DNA of 19,841 nt. Origin: CAYOHP01 sp964403795 [NCBI: uncultured bacterium]. Lineage in GTDB: Bacteria > Muiribacteriota > UBA6191 > CAZXTJ01. How positions within the stretch are numbered: the first letter of the stretch is position 1; every line of letters begins with the position of its first letter. Made by a program: the position numbers and the translations under genes. The notes beneath the pieces were generated by a model. The model was not told the DNA's origin, made no database searches, and was given only the letters and a program-made list of their open reading frames with translations. This document shows, in pieces, positions 14,252 through 19,841 of the stretch. Location of the stretch: assembly GCA_964403795.1 (NCBI GenBank), contig CAYOHP010000114.1, forward strand, positions 1-19,841. The letters are read 5' to 3'.

Positions 14252-14270
14252 CCCGGGCGCTGGGCCCGGG
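14252..14270. other. Hairpin in the leader of the His-rich lipoprotein operon
   Basis: CCCGGGC (14252-14258) pairs with GCCCGGG (14264-14270), loop GCTGG, about 25 nt upstream of the lipoprotein start. It may be a leader structure or chance in GC-rich DNA. The rest of 14227-14495 shows no gene that I can support, and no clear promoter for the lipoprotein pair. Confidence 0.3.
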
Positions 14271-14495
14271 ACGGCCTCCGGGCGGGCCTCCGAGACCTCG
14301 ATCGCGAGCGGGTCACGGCCGCGGCCGCGACACTACCGACGTACCGCCGGGGACAACTGGCCGGGGCGGCCGCGTCACCCGCGTCGACCCTGGCCCGTGC
14401 CCCCTGCGGGCTCCGTCAGGACCCGGTTCCGGGAGCGCGATTGTGGTGGGGAGCCTCCCGGTGTCCCCGCCGAGTGCGGATGCTCCCCGGTGGTC

Positions 14496-14523
14496 TTGCG
14501 GCCTCTCGCGCCCCGTGTATAAT
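14496..14523 (+). promoter_or_regulatory. Near-consensus sigma70 promoter
   Basis: TTGCGG (14496-14501), a 16-nt spacer, then a perfect TATAAT (14518-14523). Transcription would start near 14530, giving a leader of about 75 nt before the GTG at 14606. It is the best promoter in the window and a rare AT-rich hexamer in this DNA, suggesting strong constitutive expression. Confidence 0.8.
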
Positions 14524-14605
14524 GGCCTCCACCTCTGCGCCGCAACCCCGTGAACCCGCTTCCCATCAGGGTTCCCGGCCTCGGGCAGAGAGGGAGGGAC
14601 GACCT

Positions 14606-15196
14606 GTGCGAGAGCTGGCGAGGGGTCTCTGGGTGAGCGAAGCCCCCGGATGCACCTGGGGTGTGGTGGCGAGCCGGGGAGCCCGACTGGTGGTCGACCC
14701 GGCCGCGGGCGGGTTCGACGCTCTCGCGGTCCTGGCCGCGGACCACGGTCCCTTCGACACCGTGGTGCTGACCTCGCCCGATCGATCGCCTCTCCCGCCC
14801 GGTGTCCCTCCCGAGGCCCTGGTGCTCTATCCCACGCCTTGCAGAAGGGTCCCAGACCACGGACCCTCGGTCGGATTCGGGGGCGACGCCCTCCTGCGCC
14901 TCGGCGAGCACCCCTTCGAACTGGTCCGCCTCGAAGAGGGTGCGGTCGCGGTGCACTGTCCGCTGCTCCACACCGTCTTCGCCGGCGCCCTCGCCTCGGT
15001 ACCGGCTCGGGAGCGCCGGGGTGCGATCGAGAAGCTGCGTTCCCTGCGGCCGCGCTGGCTGATCCCGGCCGGGGGCGAGGCCCTGCCCGCCGGCGAGCCG
15101 GGTTCCTGGGAGCGGCTCGCCGACGAGCTCCCGGGAGCGCCCCGCCTGGCGGTGATCCGCTCGGATCGCGAGCCGGCCGCCCGCGCCGCAGGCTGA
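14606..15196 (+). CDS. Metallo-beta-lactamase-fold-like protein lacking the HxHxDH metal motif
   Basis: A 196-residue soluble protein. The order of elements matches metallo-beta-lactamase hydrolases. A strand GLWVSEAPGCTWGVVASRGA is followed by LVVDPAAGG at 28-36 (family: vlIDtG). FDTVVLTSPDRSPLPPG at 50-66 stands where TH-x-H-x-DH-x-GG is expected. VHCPLLHTVFAG is at 117-127, and RERRGAIEKLRSLRPRWLIPAGG (135-157) stands where SL-x-KL...PgHG is expected. The metal-binding histidines are replaced, so if the fold call is right this is a non-catalytic relative. Start GTG 14606 has GGGAGGG 7 nt upstream and the frame is preceded by a near-perfect promoter. The fold assignment is inference; an unrelated alpha/beta protein remains possible. 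Confidence 0.7.
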   Translation: MRELARGLWVSEAPGCTWGVVASRGARLVVDPAAGGFDALAVLAADHGPFDTVVLTSPDRSPLPPGVPPEALVLYPTPCRRVPDHGPSVGFGGDALLRLGEHPFELVRLEEGAVAVHCPLLHTVFAGALASVPARERRGAIEKLRSLRPRWLIPAGGEALPAGEPGSWERLADELPGAPRLAVIRSDREPAARAAG

Positions 15197-15213
15197 GCGG
15201 GGAGCCTCTCCGC
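15197..15213. terminator. Short hairpin after the metallo-beta-lactamase-like gene
   Basis: GCGGGGA (15197-15203) pairs with TCTCCGC (15207-15213) with one G-U pair and a 3-nt loop, starting right after the stop codon. A further GGCC-TTC-GGCC hairpin lies around 15237-15247. No U-tract follows; a weak terminator at most. Confidence 0.35.
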
Positions 15214-15263
15214 GAAGCCTCCCAGGGCCGCATCCCCGGCCTTCGGCCCCCCGGACCCCGTGC

Positions 15264-15269
15264 TACCTT
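15264..15269 (+). promoter_or_regulatory. Candidate -10 element of yihY (leaderless geometry)
   Basis: TACCTT, then 6 nt, then the GTG start at 15276. The expected start site of transcription coincides with the start codon. No good -35 is visible. It resembles the element before the double-SnoaL gene and has the same spacing as at mltA and at 19661. Confidence 0.45.
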
Positions 15270-15275
15270 GGGCAG

Positions 15276-16610
15276 GTGCCGACCGCGATCCACCGCCTCA
15301 ACCGATCGCTCCTGGCGAGGGAGCGCGACCTCAGGGGCGGTAACGGCGACCGGGTCGCACCCTGGCTGAAGCGCCTGGTGGGGGTCACCCAGGTCCTCAC
15401 CCAGGTGCTGGTCGAGTTCCTCGACGACCACTGCTTCCGCATGGCCTCGGCCCTGTCCTACACCTCGCTCCTGGCCCTGGTCCCGGTGACCACCCTGTTC
15501 TTCTCGATCTTCACCGCCTTCCAGGCATTCGAGAACCTGCGGGCCCAGCTCGAGACCTTCATCACCGGCCAGCTCTTCTTCCAGAACGCCGACATCCAGC
15601 AGAAGGTCCTGCACTACGTGGACCAGTTCGCGGACAACTCCAAGCACGTCGGGATCGTCTCGGTGGTGGCCCTGATCGTGACGGTGCTCTCCCTTCTCAT
15701 CACCGTCGAGAACTCGATGAACACGATCTGGAAGGTGACCCCCCGTCGCACCCTGACCAACCGGGTGATCACCTATTCGGCGTTCGTGTTCCTGGCCCCG
15801 CTGCTGCTCGCCTTCAGCCTCTACCTCACCAACGAGACCACCCGGACCTGGGCGCTGGAGGAACTGTCGGCCCGGGTCCCGCTCTGGAAGCTGATCTCGG
15901 GCCTGGGCGTGTCGTGGTTCATGTTCTTCCTTGCCTATGTGGCGATTCCCGAGGCCCGGGTGCGGTTCCGGCCGGCCATGGCGGGGGCCCTGGTGGCGGC
16001 GGCCAGCTTCGAATGGGCCAAGTGGTCCTTCGATCGCTACATCCAGGGGAGCGTCTATTTCAGCGTCTACCAGACCCTGGCGATCGTCCCGATCTTCCTC
16101 CTCTGGCTCTACCTGGTCTGGCTGATCGCCCTGGTGGGGATGGAAGTGACCTATGTGGTCCAGAACCGGGACACCTTGCGCCTCTTCACCGGGCCCCGCC
16201 TCGGCGAATCCGACCTGGGCGAGGCGGCCCTGGCCGCCACCATGGCTCGGCTGGCGCTGAACTTCCACGACGGGCGCCCGGAACAGAACAGCCGGGAGAA
16301 CCTGGCGAGCGCCCTGGGTATCCCTCCCTACCAGCTCGTCGAGATCCTCGACCACCTGGAGGCCAGGGGGTTCGTGCACCGGGTGCTGGGAGGCGCGGGG
16401 GACTACGCGCCCAGCCGCGCCCTGTCCCAGACCACGATCCACGACGTCATCGGCGGGCTCCATCCCGAGAACGTGCTGATCCGCCTGGCCCAGCGCGATC
16501 CGCGGGTCGGGGCGCTCCGGGATGCCTTCCTCCGGAGTCTCGAGTACCGTCGCGAATCCCTGGAACGGATCCGGTTCGAGGATCTGGCCCAGGTCAAGGG
16601 GAGGACCTGA
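15276..16610 (+). CDS. yihY: YihY/BrkB (UPF0761)-family inner-membrane protein with C-terminal winged-helix-like domain
   Basis: A 444-residue integral membrane protein. The YihY core covers about 35-300 with six hydrophobic segments. Family motifs include RMASALSYTSLLALVPVTTL (55-74), ENSMNTIWKV at 145-154 and SVYQTLAIVPIFLLWLYLVW (263-282). Residues about 317-390 form a soluble domain (ENLASALGIPPYQLVEILDHL, then a helix and YAPSRAL) that reads like a winged-helix fold, as seen in longer members of the family. The molecular function of the family is not established; older ribonuclease BN labels are obsolete. Start GTG 15276 has no proper ribosome site but follows a -10 hexamer by 6 nt. A HEAT-repeat protein follows at once, so the two probably act together in the envelope. 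Confidence 0.92.
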   Translation: MPTAIHRLNRSLLARERDLRGGNGDRVAPWLKRLVGVTQVLTQVLVEFLDDHCFRMASALSYTSLLALVPVTTLFFSIFTAFQAFENLRAQLETFITGQLFFQNADIQQKVLHYVDQFADNSKHVGIVSVVALIVTVLSLLITVENSMNTIWKVTPRRTLTNRVITYSAFVFLAPLLLAFSLYLTNETTRTWALEELSARVPLWKLISGLGVSWFMFFLAYVAIPEARVRFRPAMAGALVAAASFEWAKWSFDRYIQGSVYFSVYQTLAIVPIFLLWLYLVWLIALVGMEVTYVVQNRDTLRLFTGPRLGESDLGEAALAATMARLALNFHDGRPEQNSRENLASALGIPPYQLVEILDHLEARGFVHRVLGGAGDYAPSRALSQTTIHDVIGGLHPENVLIRLAQRDPRVGALRDAFLRSLEYRRESLERIRFEDLAQVKGRT

Positions 16611-16614
16611 ACCG

Positions 16615-17973
16615 TTGATCCGACTTCTCGTCATCGTCGTGCTCCTGCTCTACGGGATGTATGCCGGCCTCGATACCTGGCGCCACGGCAAGGTGGTCTC
16701 CGGAATCCGGGAAGCGGTCAAGCTGCACGGTCGGCTCGACACCGAGAAGATGGACGGGGCGCTCGAGACCCTGGTGCGGGAGGGAGGCGACGCCACGGTG
16801 CGCTCGCTCTCGCGCATGGTGCGGGACCCGAAGCTCGAGCGGATCGAGCGCCAGATGGCCCAGCAGGCGCTGGCCCGCTTCGCCGAGGATTCCCGCTTCC
16901 AGTCGCTGACCAACGCCACCCAGATCTCGGAATCGCTGGCGGTGGACCTCGAGGTCCCGGTCGAGGACCTCGACGAGGAGCGCCTGGCCGGGTTCCTCGA
17001 CTCGCGGGATCCCGCCATGCGGATCGCCGGGGCCCGGGGCCTCGGGACCCGCAAGGGAAAGGCTCCCTCGGCGGCCGGGGAGAAGCTGCTGGAGCTGCTC
17101 TCGGACGACCCCTATCTACCCGTGCGGGCTGCCGCCGGGGAGGCGCTGGCACGCCTCGGGATCGCCAAGGCCCAGGCACCCTTGGCCCGGATCGCCGGGG
17201 AGGAGACCGGGGAGCTCGGAGTCGCGGCCACCCGCAGCCTGGGGATCCTGGGGGGAGCGGAGGCTCGGTCGGCGCTCGAGAAGCTGCTGGCCACCCATCC
17301 CGAAGCGGCCGCCGAGGGCCTGGAACGGATCGGCGATCGGAGCGCGGTCGAGCCGCTCTCGAAGCGCATGGCGAGCGCCCAGGGGGGCGCCCGGGTGGCG
17401 GCGGCCCGGGCCCTGGCGGTCCTCGGGGACAAGCGGGGGGTCGACGCCCTGGTCTCCGAACTCGCCCAGGGCGAGGAAGAGCGGATCGAGGCCGCCGCCA
17501 AAGCCGCCTCGGGACTCCCGGACGCGGCATTGGTCGAGCGACTGATCGAGGTCACCACCGATCGCCGGCCCCGGATCCGCAAGGCCGCCGCCGCGGCTCT
17601 GGCCCGGTGCCCCGGCTCGCAGGTGCTGGGGGCCCTGAAGGCCATGCTGGTGGATGCCGACCGCAACGTGCGCCGGAGCGCGGTGGCCGCCATGGCGGAG
17701 CGCAAGGACCCGGCCCTGGCCCAGACCTTCCGGGACCTCCTCAAGGACAACGACGACCGGGTCTGCGAGTCGGCCCTGATCGGGCTCACCCGCCTCGAGG
17801 ATTCCAACTCGGTGGAGGCGATGCGGGACATCCTCCACACCCGCGGTCATCGCCCCGACTTCGTGCGCAAGGCCGCCTGGGAAGGGCTCCGCAAGATCAC
17901 CGGCAAGGCCCCCCAGCTCGAGGGCGAGGACCAGGACCGCTTCGGCAAGAAGGACCTGGAGCAGTACAAGTAG
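16615..17973 (+). CDS. Membrane-anchored HEAT-repeat protein
   Basis: A 452-residue protein with an N-terminal anchor (MIRLLVIVVLLLYGMYAGLD) and an otherwise helical body. From about 130 on it contains at least eight HEAT/PBS-lyase-type repeats. The recurring form is VRxAAAxALARLG, for example VRAAAGEALARLGIAKAQ, RVAAARALAVLGDKRGVD, RIRKAAAAALARCPG and NVRRSAVAAMAERKDP. Such solenoids bind other proteins; no enzymatic motif is visible. The TTG at 16615 was chosen because it lies 4 nt past the yihY stop, has AGGGGAGG 10 nt upstream and includes the complete anchor; an ATG at 16658 would cut the anchor. The tail is charged. It ends 5 bp from the convergent gene at 17979, with no room for a terminator. 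Confidence 0.85.
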   Translation: MIRLLVIVVLLLYGMYAGLDTWRHGKVVSGIREAVKLHGRLDTEKMDGALETLVREGGDATVRSLSRMVRDPKLERIERQMAQQALARFAEDSRFQSLTNATQISESLAVDLEVPVEDLDEERLAGFLDSRDPAMRIAGARGLGTRKGKAPSAAGEKLLELLSDDPYLPVRAAAGEALARLGIAKAQAPLARIAGEETGELGVAATRSLGILGGAEARSALEKLLATHPEAAAEGLERIGDRSAVEPLSKRMASAQGGARVAAARALAVLGDKRGVDALVSELAQGEEERIEAAAKAASGLPDAALVERLIEVTTDRRPRIRKAAAAALARCPGSQVLGALKAMLVDADRNVRRSAVAAMAERKDPALAQTFRDLLKDNDDRVCESALIGLTRLEDSNSVEAMRDILHTRGHRPDFVRKAAWEGLRKITGKAPQLEGEDQDRFGKKDLEQYK

Positions 17974-17978
17974 CCGGG

Positions 17979-19661
17979 TTACTTCGAGTTCCGCTTGTAG
18001 CTCTCGTAGGCGGAGCGGGTGGCGGCCCGGTCGTCGCTGCCGGTGAGGCTCTTGCCGAGGTTCTGGTAGGCCGCCTTGCTGCGGCTCCCGAGCGGTCCCG
18101 ACGGACCGCGGCCCGGGGCGAGGGCAGTAGGCGAGGCCTGGCGGGGAGGGGCGAGCGCCACGGCCTCGCCGTTCAGGCGACGACGCACGAAGTCTCCGAG
18201 CGACACGCCGGAGCCGGCGGGGTCGGCCTGGAGGGTGTCCCAGACGTAGCGGGTGCGGGTCCGACCATCGGTCTCGGCCGGCCCCCGGGCGGTGATGTTG
18301 GGCGGGGCCACGTAGCGTCCATAGGAGTCGAGGCCCACGCCGGCTAGCCAGGAGTCGATCAGGGCGGCGGTCTCGGGGTCGTCGGGGTCGATGGGGCCGT
18401 CGCCCTTGCGTCGGATCGGGGCCGCCAGCGAGGGCAGGGGGGAGGTCGGCGCGGCGTCGGTGCCTGCGGTCTCGTCCTCCGTGCCCCCGGTCCCTTCGGG
18501 GGCCGGCTTCACCTCGGCCGAGGCCTCGCCGGAGCCGACCGTGGTGGCGGGAGGCGGATCCTCGTCGGGCCGGGAACTGGCTCCGTACTCGGTCTCCTTG
18601 CCGCTGTCCTTGGCCAGCGACGCCAGGGTCCGCTCCTCGCTCGCCACCTTGGCCACCGCCTCGGCAGCCCCGTTCCCGGTGGTGGCAGCCGCCGGTGCAG
18701 AGGTCGGGACCGGGGCCAGGGTCGGGACCGGAACCGGCTCCCGGGTGGGCGGGGCATTGGGCGAGAGGTCGGCGTCGAGCAGCCGGGCGTCGTCGGCGAA
18801 GCGCTTGCCGGTCGGGACGGTGGGTGCGGTGGCCGGGCTCGAGGCCGCGATCACCGGAGCCGACGGCGAGGGAGTGGGCGAGGGCGGCGGCACGGGCCCG
18901 GCCGGAGCCGGGGTCGGGTCCGGCGAGCGCTGGTCGAGCATGTCGGGGGTCTGGCCGCCGGCCGGCACGGTCGGGGCCGGAGGCGCACCGGAGGAGGAGG
19001 TCGCGGGACCCGAGGGCGTGCCCGGGCTCCCGGGGCTCGCGGGAGGCAGTCCCCGGACCACGCTGGCGGTGTTCGAGCCGCCGCCGGTGGAAGGCGGGGA
19101 GCCGGCGCCCGACGAGGCGGCCGGGGGGCTGGCCGGCCAGCGGTCCCAGACCTGCCGCATGCGGTCCATGTTGCCGACCAGGGTCGCCTGGTCCCGCTGG
19201 ATCTTCCCCACCCGGGTGGCGTCCTCGGGCTTGAGCGCCCCTTGCTGCTGGGCCTCCTGGACGACCGGCCCGAGCTGGGCGTACAGGCCTTCCAACGCCT
19301 GCCTCGAAGTCTCGAGGTCCCGGATCCGCTCCTCGAGGTAGGGACGGGTGGCGGCACCGGGTCCGTTGGAACCGATCTGGGCCATGAAATCGGCGAGGTT
19401 CACGGCCTTGCCGTGGACTTCCTGCTGGGCCTTCTCGACCTGTTCGAGCAGGCCGGAGATGTCCTTGGCCCGTCGGCCCCCGAGCCAGCCGGAGACGGTC
19501 TCCTTGCCGCGCTCCCAGAGGCCGCCGACGGCTTCGGTGCCCCGGTTCCAGAGATTGCCCAGGGTATCGAGGAAGGAGGCTTCGACCGGGGCGGGCTGGG
19601 TCGCCAGGAGGATGGCGAGGATCGTCACCCTCAACGATCCACCACCCTGCGTCGTTCCCAC
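17979..19661 (-). CDS. Exported Pro-rich protein with N-terminal 11-residue repeats and coiled-coil-like region
   Basis: A 560-residue protein with a signal peptide (RVTILAILLATQPAPVEAS, cleavage near 28-29). Two 11-residue repeats follow, LWNRGTEAVGG (37-47) and LWERGKETVSG (48-58), then W59. A helical, coiled-coil-like stretch spans about 65-172, and a long linker of Pro, Ser, Ala, Thr and Gly about 173-430. A C-terminal globular part from about 440 contains DPETAALIDSWLAGVGLDSYG and RYVWDTLQADP. No family is recognised; the layout suits a cell-wall- or periplasm-spanning structural protein. Start: GTG 19661 sits 6 nt behind TAGCAT, without a Shine-Dalgarno. TTG 19634, with a GGTGGTGGA upstream, would give a tidy signal peptide and is the main alternative. 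Confidence 0.78.
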   Translation of the reverse strand: MGTTQGGGSLRVTILAILLATQPAPVEASFLDTLGNLWNRGTEAVGGLWERGKETVSGWLGGRRAKDISGLLEQVEKAQQEVHGKAVNLADFMAQIGSNGPGAATRPYLEERIRDLETSRQALEGLYAQLGPVVQEAQQQGALKPEDATRVGKIQRDQATLVGNMDRMRQVWDRWPASPPAASSGAGSPPSTGGGSNTASVVRGLPPASPGSPGTPSGPATSSSGAPPAPTVPAGGQTPDMLDQRSPDPTPAPAGPVPPPSPTPSPSAPVIAASSPATAPTVPTGKRFADDARLLDADLSPNAPPTREPVPVPTLAPVPTSAPAAATTGNGAAEAVAKVASEERTLASLAKDSGKETEYGASSRPDEDPPPATTVGSGEASAEVKPAPEGTGGTEDETAGTDAAPTSPLPSLAAPIRRKGDGPIDPDDPETAALIDSWLAGVGLDSYGRYVAPPNITARGPAETDGRTRTRYVWDTLQADPAGSGVSLGDFVRRRLNGEAVALAPPRQASPTALAPGRGPSGPLGSRSKAAYQNLGKSLTGSDDRAATRSAYESYKRNSK

Positions 19662-19667
19662 GTCATG

Positions 19668-19673
19668 ATGCTA
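19668..19673 (-). promoter_or_regulatory. Candidate -10 element of the Pro-rich protein gene
   Basis: On the minus strand TAGCAT is followed by 6 nt and the GTG start at 19661. The hexamer is identical to the livK -10. No convincing -35. The divergent gene at 19776 has its own candidate -10, so 19662-19775 is a two-way promoter region. Confidence 0.45.
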
Positions 19674-19742
19674 GTGGGGGAGCGGCGGATGGCTAGCCCC
19701 CGGCAAGGGACGGACCGCTGCCGGGTCTCCTGCCCGAATTGA

Positions 19743-19748
19743 TACAGT
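19743..19748 (+). promoter_or_regulatory. Candidate -10 element of the gene at 19776
   Basis: TACAGT in the context AATTGATACAGTGACG, an AT-richer patch than its surroundings. The ATG is 27 nt downstream with AGGGAGGGTGG between, so this gene would have a short normal leader. No clear -35. Confidence 0.4.
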
Positions 19749-19775
19749 GACGACGGCGGCAGGGAGGGTGGCGGG

Positions 19776-19841
19776 ATGAGGGCACTCGGTAGGCTCCGGG
19801 CGGGGATCTTGGGGCTGGTCGTGGCGCTGCTCCCGCCCCTG
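19776..19841 (+). CDS. N-terminus of an exported protein (3' truncated by the window)
   Basis: Only 22 codons are present: MRALGRLRAGILGLVVALLP and two more. Arginines followed by a hydrophobic core form a typical Sec signal peptide or membrane anchor. The ATG has AGGGAGGG about 8 nt upstream and a candidate -10 at 19743, so this is very likely a real gene start. Nothing can be said about function. It is divergent from the Pro-rich exported protein. Confidence 0.6.
   Translation, partial: MRALGRLRAGILGLVVALLPPL

Noticed and set aside
14317-14495. Small gene or RNA in the gap before the TATAAT promoter
   Set aside because: Apparent frames here are low-complexity, lack ribosome sites and show no conserved RNA structure I can recognise.
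14313-16634. Open frame of 773 codons on the minus strand
   Set aside because: It is antisense to the 14606 gene and yihY, and crosses a near-consensus promoter on the other strand.
19631-19666. Eleven-codon leader peptide (ATG 19666, minus) whose TGA overlaps the TTG at 19634
   Set aside because: The overlap (TTGA) is suggestive of coupling, but there is no ribosome site and the peptide has no attenuator-like residue run; the leaderless GTG at 19661 explains the same region more simply.

Overview
The window is very GC-rich DNA, with G or C at nearly every third codon position, tightly packed genes and many GTG/TTG starts. MltA, lipoprotein signals, periplasmic binding proteins and YihY point to a diderm (Gram-negative-type) bacterium. 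Nothing here fixes the phylum; an uncultivated Myxococcota-, Planctomycetota- or Acidobacteriota-like lineage is only a guess. I see no rRNA, tRNA, CRISPR array, transposase or phage gene.

Layout: (1) 2-817, 5'-truncated Fe(II)/2-oxoglutarate dioxygenase (+). A cluster of perfect hairpins follows, then the convergent lytic transglycosylase mltA (-, 2243-960). (2) 2360-3403, a protein built from two SnoaL-like domains (+), divergent from mltA. (3) 3500-8706, a complete branched-chain amino-acid-type ABC importer (livK-H-M-G-F order) with its own promoter, continuing into a small unknown gene, a lone MalG-type sugar permease and a membrane protein (to 10934). (4) 10945-13685, two translationally coupled secreted proteins; the second resembles the transglutaminase-elicitor (GP42/TgeA-like) family. 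A perfect 14-bp palindromic terminator follows. (5) 14226-13787, two tiny His-rich lipoproteins (-). (6) 14606-15196, a protein resembling a metallo-beta-lactamase fold without its metal ligands, behind a textbook TTGCGG-N16-TATAAT promoter. (7) 15276-17973, YihY-family membrane protein plus an anchored HEAT-repeat protein. (8) 19661-17979 (-), an exported Pro-rich protein, divergent from the truncated start of another exported protein at 19776.

How the genes work together: the liv block is one transport system. Most of the rest looks like cell-envelope biology (mltA, lipoproteins, the secreted pair, yihY, the HEAT protein and the Pro-rich exported protein). The items most worth a second look are the altered ABC signature motifs in both liv ATPases, the transglutaminase-elicitor-like secreted cassette, the three GTG starts placed exactly 6 nt behind a -10-like hexamer (possible leaderless mRNAs), the apparently ligand-free metallo-beta-lactamase-like protein, and the paired His-rich lipoproteins.
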